Positions 28,101-37,389 of a DNA stretch of 64,000 nucleotides are shown here, piece after piece. Under the pieces are notes generated by a model that saw only the letters and a list, made by a program, of their open reading frames with translations, searched no databases and was not told the DNA's origin. A program made the position numbers and the translations under genes. Origin of the DNA: DATFVA01 sp963811905 (lineage in GTDB: Bacteria > Bacteroidota > Ignavibacteria > Ignavibacteriales > Ignavibacteriaceae); NCBI GenBank assembly GCA_963811905.1, contig CAWETK010000004.1, forward strand, positions 1-64,000, in the 5' to 3' direction. Each line of letters opens with the position of its first letter. Within the stretch, counting starts at the first letter, position 1.

Positions 28101-28413
28101 GAGGATGAATAAGATTACCGGCAGGATCCTGAGCCTCCGCCTGTACAATTATAGCAACGCCGTCTACGTATGTATGGTTTGTCCCTTTTGGCCAGACACC
28201 GCTTCTGCTGGGTTCATTCTGCCAGTCTGCCACCTCGCCAAAATTATAATAGACAGTTGCTGCAAGGTTTCCATCCATGAAACCTTTTTTGGTCTGATTG
28301 TGATCGCCTTTATTTTTGTCGACTATCCTCTGACCAAAAATGAGGCATGAATTTATCAGGACAACAAATGCCGCCAGAATTATAAAACTGGTATTAATTC
28401 TCTTTAATAACAT
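25159..28413 (-). CDS. Large exported protein with FN3-like domain and T9SS-type tail
   Basis: About 1084 residues. The frame is open to 28455, but the ATG at 28413 is preceded by GGAG and gives a normal signal peptide (MLLKRINTSF to IFGQ). The first half is Trp/Asp-rich, with a run of acidic Asp/Gly/Glu calcium-binding-like loops at about residues 370-430 (DLNQNGQWDEGE and following). An FN3-like domain sits at about 545-680 (KVTLYWDD, GYRVYRSTEPN, YYYAVAAYDKG). The C-terminus (IYTISGKLVNTL, FGVYIFHIDAPG, GKFAVIK) has the T9SS sorting fold without the NYPNPFNP start. Such proteins are regularly found beside a TonB receptor and a PorV protein in this group. Surface glycan-related role inferred. 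Confidence 0.72.
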   Translation of the reverse strand: MLLKRINTSFIILAAFVVLINSCLIFGQRIVDKNKGDHNQTKKGFMDGNLAATVYYNFGEVADWQNEPSRSGVWPKGTNHTYVDGVAIIVQAEAQDPAGNLIHPLESNYYEFTRYDPSTGVTYGWWPLPGYTNPFNSSVARSDDPSTWPTTWPDRPADWNNSWNGFFGKGVFNADVETFFVFDDNEDREYMLEHNFRPDAADPTRGGLGMQVRARGFQWSQVLAEDAIFWYYEITNMGTYDYPKTVFAQYVDWGIGGHDNSSNNAGDYNEVLDMSYAWSKVPFGSPGNWSPVGYAGYAFLESPGVPDDNIDNDQDGPTDEKRDNVAVNFINSPDQDPFLRNPLQDTTKFAAFYGYSWRPHWDADENANWRSYFDLNQNGQWDEGELLRDDVGTDGIGPEDEGYNGPDPDGTEGNGRPDQGEPNFGILDKDESDQLGLTGFAIFAVHVYELDNDEENWQVLSALPSPHGQILENVNLANYFSSYLFSMNGRITYSGITGQNEEEGETERFSMSMIFGINTSDIFRRKKTVQQIYNANYRFAKPPEKPILTTVAGDHKVTLYWDDRAEKTFDEFYQRINFEGYRVYRSTEPNFLEDKIITDAYGKAIYRSPIAQFDLVDGVTGLHPIDVNGAKFYLGDDSGIKHSFIDTTVQNGQTYYYAVAAYDKGFETVTIEGNIEGIPPSETTTILKKDISGNITTDINTAVVTPTAPAAGYIAPEIQSFEGSGPGTGKISISILNPDSIKNNNTYRLEFYDNVPYHNSAHPKFSVLNAVTGDTLLNRQTIKGINSQTPVIDGYTIDIKSDTVSTIDFNKSGWVSGSSSYVDSLGFDSRFASAYQGKKINYPADYEITFTEPGQGDLSFPSTSFSDPIQSNIVIKNVTENNEHFQFIFRDENHDQLFNAGDAIFFVFGDSLGKPATSFSNLHISWSVTLLKDTSIAEENQKPPQPGDVYKVVTTKPFREGEFYEFKTKAQGLDKSKAAKDLANIAVVPNPYVGAASWEPSTVEVGRGERRIFFIHLPQECTIRIYTISGKLVNTLQHSSTISDGQERWDLVSKDGMDIAFGVYIFHIDAPGIGEYIGKFAVIK

Positions 28414-28435
28414 TTTTACTCCAATAAAAAATCGG

Positions 28436-31129
28436 CTAAAATGAAACTTCCGCACCGATTATAACCTGCCTGGGTGCTGAATAAAAATCAGGCCTTGTAA
28501 AGTATTGCTGGATAGTGTTGACACCTCTCGGAGCAGCCTGGTTTCTTGTAAGCTCAAGTGTATATCCGGCTCTTCCGGTATCTCCGAATACATCATTCTC
28601 ATTCATTGTATCTAACAGGTTATATATTTTTGCAAACACTGAAAATTGCTGTCCCGCGATTTCAAAATACTTTGTCAGGTAAACATCAACATCGTAATAA
28701 GACGGTTTATTATCGCTATTTTCAAGTCCCGTCCTTTGATTCTGGAGAGATGGAGTATAGGGAAGACCTGAACCGAGCTTGCCTATAAAACTCGCAATGT
28801 AATCTCCGGGAGTACCAAGCGTCAGTGTAAACCTTAGTGTATGTCTGCCGTCCCAGTCAAGCGGTACAAGCTGTTTGTTTTCTTCAATAGGCGGATTAGC
28901 TTCGGCATTGTTGAAAGCGGCATTGGGATCTGATGCACTGCCTTTAGCAACCTGGAAGGTATAATCTATTGCCGCTCCCATTCCCCTCCCGAATCTCTTC
29001 TCGAGGGAAAGAGTAATTCCTTTGACAGAACCATAATCCCTGTTAACAAGCTTACTGAATTTCCTGAACTCATTCTTTATATATATCTCTGTTCCCAGCA
29101 GGTTTCGTATATCTTTATAATAGCCGGTAATGGTCATCCCGATGTCATCTGTTAAAGCCTGCTGCAGTCCGATCTCGTACATGATGGTCTGCTGAGGCTT
29201 CAAGTCTGCATTTCCAATTACATTCCCGATATTCTCAGGGAAATCGCCTGTTAGCGGGATCCTGAAATTGGGATTACGGTACAGATTCTCAAAGGGTGGA
29301 ATCTGGAAAAAATATCCATACGATATATGTATAGCACCCTGGTCTGAGATGGGGTATGAGAGACCAATTCTCGGACTAAACTGGTACTTGGCAGAAGCTT
29401 TCACCATTAATGAATCAGGGAACGGCGGCTGAAGTGGATCGAGTTCGTTAATCTTATTGGGATCTTTAAGGTAATTTCCATCAGGTTGAAAATAATCAAA
29501 TCTTATTCCGGCGTTTACTATTAAATAATTAATCTCGATTTTATCCTGAACATAATAAGCAGCCTGGTAAGGATTTGAATGATAAGTATTATAGTTAAAA
29601 GCTCCCGGCGAAGGAAGCAGCGGTTTAAATCCCGAAGTTGCATCAACTATTATTTGGAAATCCTGGTACCTTAGATCATGGCGAGTAAACTCAACCCCGG
29701 TTTTGATCTGATTGATATTATCAACTTGCCATGAAAAATCAATCTTCCCGGTAAGGCTGGTCGTTTTATGATTAAAATGCCAGTTTTCTGTTCCGCCGGT
29801 ATAAAAGGCGTTTCCGCTCACATCCTTTTTTCTGTCCGGGTTCACATAATGCGAGTCGAGAGGATTTAAGTATACATATTGTTTATATTCAGCCTGAAGT
29901 CCTGAAGCTGAAAAATCTATAAACGCAGCGTTGCTTAAGAGCAGCGTGTAGCTGGCTATACCCAGCATACTTTTCTGAAACTTTTTATAATCGCCGTCAG
30001 GGTTGAGCCTGTAGAGGTGGTTATAATCTTTATAATGATTATCCTGGTAAAGCCCTGTTAAAACTATTCCTCTTCCTCCGCCGACCTTTATAGATAACTT
30101 TCCCTGCAGCGAAAGCTGCCGGCTATAATTCATAGGTACATAGGCTTTATCACCGGTTGCCCCGACGTACCAGTCCGCAGGGTTGTTTGCAGAGAAATCA
30201 GAGGAATCCTTAGGATTAAAAATTCTTTGACCATAAATATAACCTTCATCATCGTTGTACCTGCCCGAAATAAAAAACTTTAACAAGTTTCCGATACCGG
30301 GTACCGGTCCACTGAGGTTTCCCTCAAGATCATAAACGTCTTCGGGACTGATATGGTTTATATACTGAAAGGTTCCTTTATGTGAACTGACATAATCTCC
30401 GCTGTAAACAGAGATATTTCCGGTCAATTTGTCCCCGGCAATTTTTGTAACCTGGTTGACAACACCCGACTGTGCATCACCGTACTCGGCATTAAATGTT
30501 CCGACAAGTACCTGCACCTCCTGAATACTATTTACTTCTGCTGACAGAGATGATTGTCCTGAATAAACATCATTGACCGGGACACCATCAATCAGATACC
30601 GTACTTCATCACTTCTGCCGCCCCGGAAATGTCCATTGATAACACCGGCCTGAAGGTTTACTACAGAAGATACATCTTCGAGCGGAAGCATCGATATATC
30701 CTCACCGCTAACCGTCTGCTCGGTGGACGTCAAGTCTTTCCTGACTATAGGCTTCTCTGCAGTTACAACAACATTTTCAAGTTCGATTGATTGAGCGCTA
30801 AGTTCAAAATCAATTTTTGTAGTCTGATCAACCGACACTCTTACATGCTCGAAGGTCACGGAAGTATAACCGATCATCGATGCTTTTACCTGGTATTCTC
30901 CGGGCGGAATATTCAGAATAAAATAATTTCCATCAATGTCTGAGGAGGAACCCATCGAAGTGCCCATTATAATGACATTGGCGCCGATAAGGGCTTCACC
31001 TGTGCTTTTGTCATTTATTCTGCCGGAAATTTTTCCGGTTGTGCCGGCAAAAAGCTGATTTCCTGTCATACAGACCAGCAGACACAGAACTGATGCCAGG
31101 TTTTTAATAAAGTTATTCTTAGTGAACAT
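28436..31129 (-). CDS. TonB-dependent outer-membrane receptor
   Basis: About 897 residues. A signal peptide is followed by a carboxypeptidase-regulatory-like domain (about 30-115; GKISGRINDKSTGEALIGANVII, GEYQVKASMIGY), a plug domain (about 120-230; VVVTAEKPIVRKDLTSTEQTV, YLIDGVPVNDVYSG) and a 22-strand barrel ending with the aromatic SF. This is the energised outer-membrane importer of the locus. No SusD-like partner gene is next to it. AGGTGG stands five bases before the ATG at 31129, which I prefer over the GTG at 31138. It begins just downstream of a stem-loop at 31192-31214, so it may have its own promoter. Confidence 0.92.
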   Translation of the reverse strand: MFTKNNFIKNLASVLCLLVCMTGNQLFAGTTGKISGRINDKSTGEALIGANVIIMGTSMGSSSDIDGNYFILNIPPGEYQVKASMIGYTSVTFEHVRVSVDQTTKIDFELSAQSIELENVVVTAEKPIVRKDLTSTEQTVSGEDISMLPLEDVSSVVNLQAGVINGHFRGGRSDEVRYLIDGVPVNDVYSGQSSLSAEVNSIQEVQVLVGTFNAEYGDAQSGVVNQVTKIAGDKLTGNISVYSGDYVSSHKGTFQYINHISPEDVYDLEGNLSGPVPGIGNLLKFFISGRYNDDEGYIYGQRIFNPKDSSDFSANNPADWYVGATGDKAYVPMNYSRQLSLQGKLSIKVGGGRGIVLTGLYQDNHYKDYNHLYRLNPDGDYKKFQKSMLGIASYTLLLSNAAFIDFSASGLQAEYKQYVYLNPLDSHYVNPDRKKDVSGNAFYTGGTENWHFNHKTTSLTGKIDFSWQVDNINQIKTGVEFTRHDLRYQDFQIIVDATSGFKPLLPSPGAFNYNTYHSNPYQAAYYVQDKIEINYLIVNAGIRFDYFQPDGNYLKDPNKINELDPLQPPFPDSLMVKASAKYQFSPRIGLSYPISDQGAIHISYGYFFQIPPFENLYRNPNFRIPLTGDFPENIGNVIGNADLKPQQTIMYEIGLQQALTDDIGMTITGYYKDIRNLLGTEIYIKNEFRKFSKLVNRDYGSVKGITLSLEKRFGRGMGAAIDYTFQVAKGSASDPNAAFNNAEANPPIEENKQLVPLDWDGRHTLRFTLTLGTPGDYIASFIGKLGSGLPYTPSLQNQRTGLENSDNKPSYYDVDVYLTKYFEIAGQQFSVFAKIYNLLDTMNENDVFGDTGRAGYTLELTRNQAAPRGVNTIQQYFTRPDFYSAPRQVIIGAEVSF

Positions 31130-31191
31130 TACATCCACCTGTATTTACCTGAATAAAATAGATTAATTAACAGAATCGAATACAAGAGCAA

Positions 31192-31214
31192 AGGGTGCTG
31201 GAAATCAGCACCCT
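31192..31214 (-). terminator. Stem-loop, likely terminator
   Basis: A perfect 9-bp stem AGGGTGCTG/CAGCACCCT with a five-base loop, lying between the end of the decayed T9SS gene and the TonB receptor gene. In the - direction it is followed by TTTGCTCTTG, a moderate T-rich tail. It probably ends transcription from upstream, or limits it before the receptor gene. Confidence 0.65.
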
Positions 31215-31225
31215 CTGCGCAGTTA

Positions 31226-33783
31226 TTATTTAATCAGGAGCATCTTCTTCGTTTGTATGAAGTCACCTGCTTCAATCCTGTACAGATAAATACCGCTGGA
31301 TACTCTGACGCCGTAGTTGTTATCACCGTTCCATTGTACACTATGGAGTCCGTTAACCTGCTCGGTGCTGACCAGTGTTTTTACTTCCCTGCCCAGTACA
31401 TCATATATTTTAAGAGTTACGTTAGATGATTTAGGTATAGAATAACTGATGACAGTACTTGGATTGAACGGGTTCGGATAATTCTGGAATAAATTATACG
31501 AAACAGGTTAGAATTCATTCTGTGTAACTCCGACAGGAATTTTAGTTACCTCAAGTAAATCCATCAATACAGTTCCGCAGAATCTTGCGAGCGGATGTAA
31601 TCTTACAGAAATAGCTTTTGCTATCTGGCCTGCCGGTGGTTCAGGAACTACGATCTACATGAAACTGAGTCCAGTCAAATGAAGTTGCATATGGGAAGTG
31701 AAGAGGAATTTCATCACTTTCTCCATACTGTTCCCATCCTTCGTTATTACCCATGGTTGTATGATATATTGCTGAAAGAGCTACACGCCATGGATCTCCT
31801 ACCGCGATGGCAGAATCGGGGTAAAGGTTGCATCCTTTAACCCAGATGCTTAATCTAATATTATCTCCGGGTTGAACATCAGCCAGTGCAAATTTTTCGT
31901 GGTTACGAAATCCATCTTGCGTGCCAACAGGCAGATCAAATTTCAATGAATAGTTTCCATCATAGGCATATTCATCGGTTACTATAGTATTTTCATATCC
32001 TGCATTTAATATTCCGTCATTTCCTCCGATTGGCGGCATCCAATAATACCATCCTGTCGGCACTCCCAGCTGCTGTGTTCCAATCCTGTCCTGCCCAGCC
32101 TCCGTTTCTACCTACGAATATGAAATCGTCTGTCCATACGGTCCCTGTTGCATTCTTTCCTCCTACAAACCTGATGATTGTCTTGAAAGCATCTTCGGGA
32201 AGTATTACCTCTCCTATCGCGGTTGTATCTGCAACCCATCCGCCTGTGCTTGCTGTACTCTGATCAAGTTCGAATTTTTTAACTCCTATCACAGTTCCGT
32301 TTTCCCTGTAGAATGTGTAGGATACATACCATTTCTGATCATCACTTACCGGATTTGTATTTACTCCGGAAGTCATATAGTACATCCCCAGGTTTATATC
32401 TACATTGGCAAAATGTCTCTCCGACCATAGATCTACCATATTATCGGATTCCCACATAGCTGAATCTGTAGTGGCAGATTTTTCGATCTTAAGGGATTTT
32501 CCCATTGATCGAAACTGATCAGTAGCCCAGGTTAATGTTGCTCCTGACGGTTCAGTTCCCTTATTCCAGTATGATGGCAGAGTCTGTTCGAAACTGCCGA
32601 TCGCATTAATATCGGGAAGATCAAGTTTTTCGACGTGAAGATCATCCATCCATACAGTTCCGGAAAATCTTCCGAGAGGATGAAGTCTTACTGAAATAGA
32701 TTTTGCTTGCTCACCCGCAGGCGGATCAGGAATAGTTACATCTACATAAAACTTTCTCCAATCGAATTCAGTTGCATACGGAAACTGCAGAGGAATATCA
32801 TTGCTGGCGGCATATTGGCCCCACCCTTCATTGTTATCCATGGTTGTATGATAAATTGCCGTAAGGGATACACTCCAGGGATCGCCGACTACTATAGCCG
32901 AATCCGGCTGCAGGTTAGTGCCTTTAATCCAGACACTAATTCTGAGTACATCGCCCGGCTGGGCATCATCAAAAGCATACCGTTTTGTGCTGACGAAACC
33001 ATCATGTGAACCAACCGGGATATCAAATTTCAGAGAATAATTTCCTGTGTGTGCATTCTCATCTGTTACTACGGTATTTTCATACCCTGCATTTAATATA
33101 CCGTCATTTCCTCCGATCGGCGGCAGCCAGTAGAACCAACCTGTAGGCACACCAACAGCTGTATTCCAATCCTGTCCTGCCCAGCCTCCATTTCTTCCTA
33201 CGAATATAAAGTCATCTGTCCACACGGTTCCTGTTGCATTCTTTCCTCCTACAAACCTGATGATAGTCTTGAATGCATCCTCAGGAAGTATTACCTCTCC
33301 TATCGCTGTGGTATCTGCTACCCATCCGCTCGTACTGGCTGTACTTTGATCCAGCTCGAACTTTTTCATTCCTATAACACTGCCATCTTCACGGTAGAAT
33401 GTATAGGATACATACCACTTCTCGTCATTATTAGCAGGGTTTGTATTAACCCCGGAAGTCATATAATACATTCCAAGGTTTATATCCACATTAGCAAAAT
33501 GCCGCTCTGACCAGAGATCAACCATATTGTCAGATTCCCACATTGCTGAATCTGCTGTTGCAGATTTCTCGATCTTAAGGGATTTACCCATTGACCGGTA
33601 TTCATCCGTAGCCCACGTTAATGTTGCTCCTGATGGCTCTGTGGCCATATTCCAGTATGAAGGCAGCGACTGTTCGAAACTGCCTATATCATTAATTCCA
33701 CTTTGCGCAAATAGCCCCATTTGGAAAATTATGATGGCAAATATAGCCATCCACCATTTTGTAACTGTACTCCAACCACTCAT
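31226..33783 (-). pseudogene. Decayed T9SS protein with two copies of a CBM-like module
   Basis: One gene broken into three frames. It has GGAGGTG before its ATG, a signal peptide ending LFAQ, then a 362-residue unit beginning INDIGSFEQSLPSYWN that is repeated with a period of about 1086 bases. Each unit has two jelly-roll-like carbohydrate-binding-type halves (MWESDNMVDLWSERHFANV; GNYSLKFDIPVG, LRISVWIKG, VRLHPLGRFSGTVWMDDLHV). In the second unit one base is gained near 32065, two are lost near 31660, and an in-frame TAA stands at 31508-31510 just before the T9SS tail (NLFQNYPNPFNPST to TKKMLLIK). The first unit is intact, so a 588-residue product could still be made but would lack the sorting signal. 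Alternatively there are assembly errors; three separate lesions make decay more likely. Confidence 0.82.
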
Positions 33784-33798
33784 AACACCTCCAGGAAA

Positions 33799-34809
33799 TT
33801 AATTATTAATTATCTGTTGTTTAATACTACTATTCGAACTATTATGAAAAATGCTGTTAATATTTATTAACGCTATTCTCTCGGAAATCAGTTCCCGGAC
33901 ATTAATCTTTCCTGCTACCAGCAAATCTATTGCAGGTAAAAAGGTAAAGGGATTCAGGTAGGAATTTAAAATCATCATTTCATTCCTGAACAAGTCCTGC
34001 AGGTTGAAAGTAACCTGGTGGTCCGACGGGGCAAGCCCGAATATTACTATTTTAGTGCCTTTACCAGCCAGCTGAACGGCAAGCCGGACCGTTTCACTCT
34101 TCCCGACGCACTCAATAATAACATCGGTCAGGGAAGGGAGACTATCTTTTATTTTATTATAAAGATCAGGATCAGAAGGACTATAAGCGTAATCTGACCC
34201 AAGTTCTTTTGCCATATTCCGTTTTAAAGAATCGGGTTCTACCATCGTAACATTTGCAGCTCCCGCATTTTTCGCCAGCTGCATCATAAGCAATCCTATC
34301 GATCCCCCTCCGATAATAATTACTTTATTTCCTGGTTTGACAGCTGCATGCTGGATTCCTCTTAAACAGCAGGAAAGGGGCTCGGCAAAAGATGCAAGTG
34401 AAAGATCGAAATCGTCGGGAAGAAGATATGCCTGAGTTTTGGGAACAATAGCATACTCAGCAAACCCGCCGTTTAAGGTAACCCCGAGAGCTTTAAGATT
34501 CACGCAGTGATTTACCATTCCTCTTTTGCAGTAATCACAGTACCCGCAGTGAATGTTGGGATTTATCGCTACTTTTTTTCCTATTGCGAACATGCTATCC
34601 TTACTTCCGTTATCAGCAATTATTCCGCTGAACTCATGACCGAGAATAACCGGAATACTTGAAGGAGCCTTACCTTCAAAAATATGCCTATCAGTTCCGC
34701 AGATACCGCAGCAGGCTACCTTAATAAGCAGCTCGTCTTTCTGCAGCGAGGAAAGCGAATAATCTCCTACAACAATTTCTTGTTTGCCTTTAAATAGGGC
34801 CGCCAGCAT
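33799..34809 (-). CDS. Zinc-dependent alcohol/polyol dehydrogenase (MDR family)
   Basis: A 336-residue medium-chain dehydrogenase. The catalytic zinc ligands appear in CCGICGTDRH and GHEFSGI, the structural zinc cysteines in HCGYCDYCKRGMVNHC, and the NAD(P)-binding loop in VIIIGGGSIGLLMMQLAKNAGA (about residues 165-185). It is most like sorbitol, threonine or galactitol-type dehydrogenases of sugar loci; the precise substrate is unknown. It lies nine bases after the lacI gene and is probably co-transcribed with it. It likely oxidises a sugar or polyol released in the pathway, which is inferred. Confidence 0.88.
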   Translation of the reverse strand: MLAALFKGKQEIVVGDYSLSSLQKDELLIKVACCGICGTDRHIFEGKAPSSIPVILGHEFSGIIADNGSKDSMFAIGKKVAINPNIHCGYCDYCKRGMVNHCVNLKALGVTLNGGFAEYAIVPKTQAYLLPDDFDLSLASFAEPLSCCLRGIQHAAVKPGNKVIIIGGGSIGLLMMQLAKNAGAANVTMVEPDSLKRNMAKELGSDYAYSPSDPDLYNKIKDSLPSLTDVIIECVGKSETVRLAVQLAGKGTKIVIFGLAPSDHQVTFNLQDLFRNEMMILNSYLNPFTFLPAIDLLVAGKINVRELISERIALININSIFHNSSNSSIKQQIINN

Positions 34810-34818
34810 ATAATCTCA

Positions 34819-35841
34819 TTAAGATTTACAGAATGAAGTAGATTTTCTGATTGTTAACTCGACAGGAACTACTACTTTTTTTGGTAAAGATTTTTTATTC
34901 TTTAATGTATTAGCTAATAATTTAAGTGCTTCAACTCCTAACTCGATTTTAGGAACGCTTACAGTTGATAGAGGAGGATCGAGTAAAAGGTCAGCTTCTA
35001 TTCCATCGAATCCTATTACTGAAACATCATCGGGGATCTTATAACCATTTGATTTCAGGTAATGCATTACTCCGATTGCCAGTGCATCATTACCTGCAAA
35101 TACTGCAGTTACATCTTTATTTTTACTGAATAACCGCCTGGCAAGGTCCATACCTGCCTGCCTGCCCTCATATTCCGATTTAGTAAAAATAAGTTTTGAT
35201 TCTACTGCTATTCCGGCATGTTCAAGGGCCTGTTTATACCCGTTTAATCTGTCTGCGAAACTTGGGTGTTCAATATCGCTGGAAACAAATGCAATATTTT
35301 TATGACCTAATTCAATCAAATGATTGGTTGCGAGTAATCCTCCTTCAATATTGTCGATCAGAACAAGAGGATATCCATTATGCGGAGGGATATAATCAAC
35401 AAAGACTGTAGGAATCTTATACGATGATAACCTGTCTATCAGGTTGTGCGGTATCTTTCCTGCTATAATTATCCCGTCAACGCTTTTATTCATTACAAAC
35501 CGGGGAAGAATATCTTTTTTATCGAAATCCTTTTTAATCGAGGTGAGCAATATATAATAACCTTCTATCCTTGCTTCAAATTCTGTCCCAAGAAAAATCT
35601 TTGTATAAAATGGTTCCGTCCTAAGAAAATGGTCGTCGGTCAGCACAAAGCCTATATTACCTGTTTTTCCTGTGACAAGGCTCCTGGCTGATTTGGAGGG
35701 CTGATATCGTAATGATTTAATAGTTTTTTTTACACGTTCTTTAGTCTCAGGGGAGATAGGTTTAGTATTATTAATTACATACGAAACGGTGGCAATCGAA
35801 ACACCTGCTTTTTCTGCAATGTCTTTAATAGTAGGTTTCAT
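34819..35841 (-). CDS. LacI-family transcriptional regulator 1
   Basis: A 340-residue repressor: N-terminal helix-turn-helix (IKDIAEKAGVSIATVSYVINN), hinge region with the SPETKERVKKTIKSLRYQPSKSARSLVTGKT pattern, and a periplasmic-binding-protein-like effector domain (NIGFVLTDD, GGLLATNHLIELGHKNIAFVS, ISVIGFDGIEADLLLDPPLSTVSVP-like end). A perfect 20-bp palindrome lies seven bases upstream of its ATG and directly after the -10 box, so it most likely controls itself and the adjacent dehydrogenase gene. The effector is probably a sugar of this locus; that is inferred. Confidence 0.93.
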   Translation of the reverse strand: MKPTIKDIAEKAGVSIATVSYVINNTKPISPETKERVKKTIKSLRYQPSKSARSLVTGKTGNIGFVLTDDHFLRTEPFYTKIFLGTEFEARIEGYYILLTSIKKDFDKKDILPRFVMNKSVDGIIIAGKIPHNLIDRLSSYKIPTVFVDYIPPHNGYPLVLIDNIEGGLLATNHLIELGHKNIAFVSSDIEHPSFADRLNGYKQALEHAGIAVESKLIFTKSEYEGRQAGMDLARRLFSKNKDVTAVFAGNDALAIGVMHYLKSNGYKIPDDVSVIGFDGIEADLLLDPPLSTVSVPKIELGVEALKLLANTLKNKKSLPKKVVVPVELTIRKSTSFCKS

Positions 35842-35847
35842 TTATAA

Positions 35848-35867
35848 CTGGTTAAACGTTTAACCAG
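35848..35867 (-). promoter_or_regulatory. LacI-type operator
   Basis: The perfect palindrome CTGGTTAAACGTTTAACCAG, with the central CG of typical LacI-family operators. It begins immediately after the -10 element and ends seven bases before the lacI start codon, so a bound repressor would cover the transcription start. I did not find a second perfect copy in the window. Confidence 0.85.
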
Positions 35868-35896
35868 AAATTAGTTTATTTAACCTATTAAGTCAA
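35868..35896 (-). promoter_or_regulatory. Sigma-70-like promoter of the lacI gene
   Basis: On the - strand TTGACT (35891-35896) and TAATTT (35868-35873) are separated by exactly 17 bases. The operator adjoins the -10 element. This is the clearest promoter seen in the window and would drive lacI and the dehydrogenase gene. Confidence 0.72.
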
Positions 35897-35999
35897 GACC
35901 CCGACAAAAAATCAGACACTGGTCACCTTAAAGTCCGAAGAGAATCTAAAACCGGAATCAAAATGAAGGCAAGTTTCAGCTATATCGATCATATTTTTG

Positions 36000-37160
36000 T
36001 TATTCCTCTGCGATGCAGGTGCCTTTCGTTATTTTGCTGATATAGAATTCCAGCCCCTTTTTGAACTTTTTATTGTATTTTTCAGATACAATTTGTGTAA
36101 AGGCTTCAACGTATTCTTCATTTATGATGTTTATAGTGCAGCCTCCGAATCCTCCTCCCATCATCCTGGAACCTAGTACTCCTTCCATCTCCGAAGTTAT
36201 ATCAACCAGCAGATCAAGTTCACCACAGCTTACTTCATACTTGTTCTTAAGTCCTTCATGGGACTGATACATTAATTCCCCGAATGCCATAAAATTGTTA
36301 CGATTCAATTCAGCACATGCTAATCCGACCCTTTCATTTTCCCGGATTACGTATTCGCATCTTTTAAATATAACCGGGTCAAGATCATCTTCGTGCCTGT
36401 ATAGAAAATCAAGGGTTACATCACGCAGACTGCTGACGGAGGGATCGAACAGGCTAAGCTTTGCCGCACCTTCTTCACACTGCTTTCTCCTCAGATTATA
36501 TTCTGATCCTGCGAGAGAATGCTTCACCTGCGTATCACACAAAACGATCTTCAAACCTTTGTTTTCAAAAGGGAAATATTCATAATCCAGGGAACGGCAA
36601 TCGAGTTTAAGCACCTTATTTTCTTTTCCGAATATATTTATGAACTGATCCATTATTCCGCATTGAACTCCGACAAATTCATTCTCCGCTCTTTGCGAAA
36701 GTTTTACAAGTTCAATTCCGGGTATCTCAAGGTCGAACAGCTTATTCAATCCAAATGCAAGCCCTGCTTCTATTGCGGCAGATGAAGATAAGCCTGCTCC
36801 TATAGGGATATCGCCCCCAAACACGCAGTCAAATCCTCCTGCATTTTTTCCTGCTTTTTTAAACTGATCCAGTACTCCTATTAGATAATTTGCCCACACG
36901 GTACCGGACCGGGTAAGATTTACTTTCTCAAATTCATACTTTTCCCCCAGGTCTGCTGCATAAAGCCGACACAAATCATCAGTGCGGGCCTTCAGAGCTA
37001 TATATATTGACTTATCAATTGCTGCGGGAAGAACGAATCCATCATTATAATCAGTATGTTCTCCTATAAGATTCACTCTTCCCGGAGACCGAATTATCAG
37101 CGGGTCCCTTCCAAAAAGATCCTCAAATCCCGCTTTTACTTTCCCCATTTCTGAATTCAT
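36000..37160 (-). CDS. galK: Galactokinase
   Basis: A GHMP kinase of about 386 residues that phosphorylates galactose at C1, the first step of the Leloir pathway. It carries the galactokinase signature RVNLIGEHTDYNDGFVLP, the glycine/serine-rich ATP loop IPIGAGLSSSAAIEAG, the catalytic aspartate in GIMDQF, and the C-terminal GVLGSRMMGGGFGGCTINI motif. The frame is open to 37181, but GAGG before the ATG at 37160 supports that start. It is 13 bases after a small membrane-protein gene that itself follows an SSS symporter, which fits import plus activation of galactose. GalT is encoded at 60708-61790; galE was not found. Confidence 0.95.
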   Translation of the reverse strand: MNSEMGKVKAGFEDLFGRDPLIIRSPGRVNLIGEHTDYNDGFVLPAAIDKSIYIALKARTDDLCRLYAADLGEKYEFEKVNLTRSGTVWANYLIGVLDQFKKAGKNAGGFDCVFGGDIPIGAGLSSSAAIEAGLAFGLNKLFDLEIPGIELVKLSQRAENEFVGVQCGIMDQFINIFGKENKVLKLDCRSLDYEYFPFENKGLKIVLCDTQVKHSLAGSEYNLRRKQCEEGAAKLSLFDPSVSSLRDVTLDFLYRHEDDLDPVIFKRCEYVIRENERVGLACAELNRNNFMAFGELMYQSHEGLKNKYEVSCGELDLLVDITSEMEGVLGSRMMGGGFGGCTINIINEEYVEAFTQIVSEKYNKKFKKGLEFYISKITKGTCIAEE

Positions 37161-37173
37161 AACGACCTCATTT

Positions 37174-37377
37174 TTATTCAATGGTAATCTTCCTGTTCCT
37201 GATTACATATATAATTCCGGCTGCAAGCATTATAGCTCCCCACCAGATGTCAGGATGCTTTTCTGCCAGTACTATTTTACTTTCCGGCGGATATAACAGG
37301 TTATATATACCTGAAATCAAAATGATCCCGCCCATTATTGTTAATATCAAGCCGACAAAATACCATATAGGTTTCAT
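37174..37377 (-). CDS. Two-helix small membrane protein
   Basis: A 67-residue protein with two hydrophobic segments (about residues 4-28 and 44-60) joined by a charged loop ending HPDIWWG. AAGGAG stands directly before its ATG. It is placed between the SSS symporter and galactokinase genes with 12 to 13 bases on each side, so it may be an accessory of the symporter; this is inferred from position only. Confidence 0.65.
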   Translation of the reverse strand: MKPIWYFVGLILTIMGGIILISGIYNLLYPPESKIVLAEKHPDIWWGAIMLAAGIIYVIRNRKITIE

Positions 37378-37389
37378 TTTAAACTCCTT

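Noticed and set aside
31140..31190. A separate promoter for the TonB receptor gene
   Set aside because: Several AT-rich hexamer pairs are possible, but none has convincing sequence and spacing.
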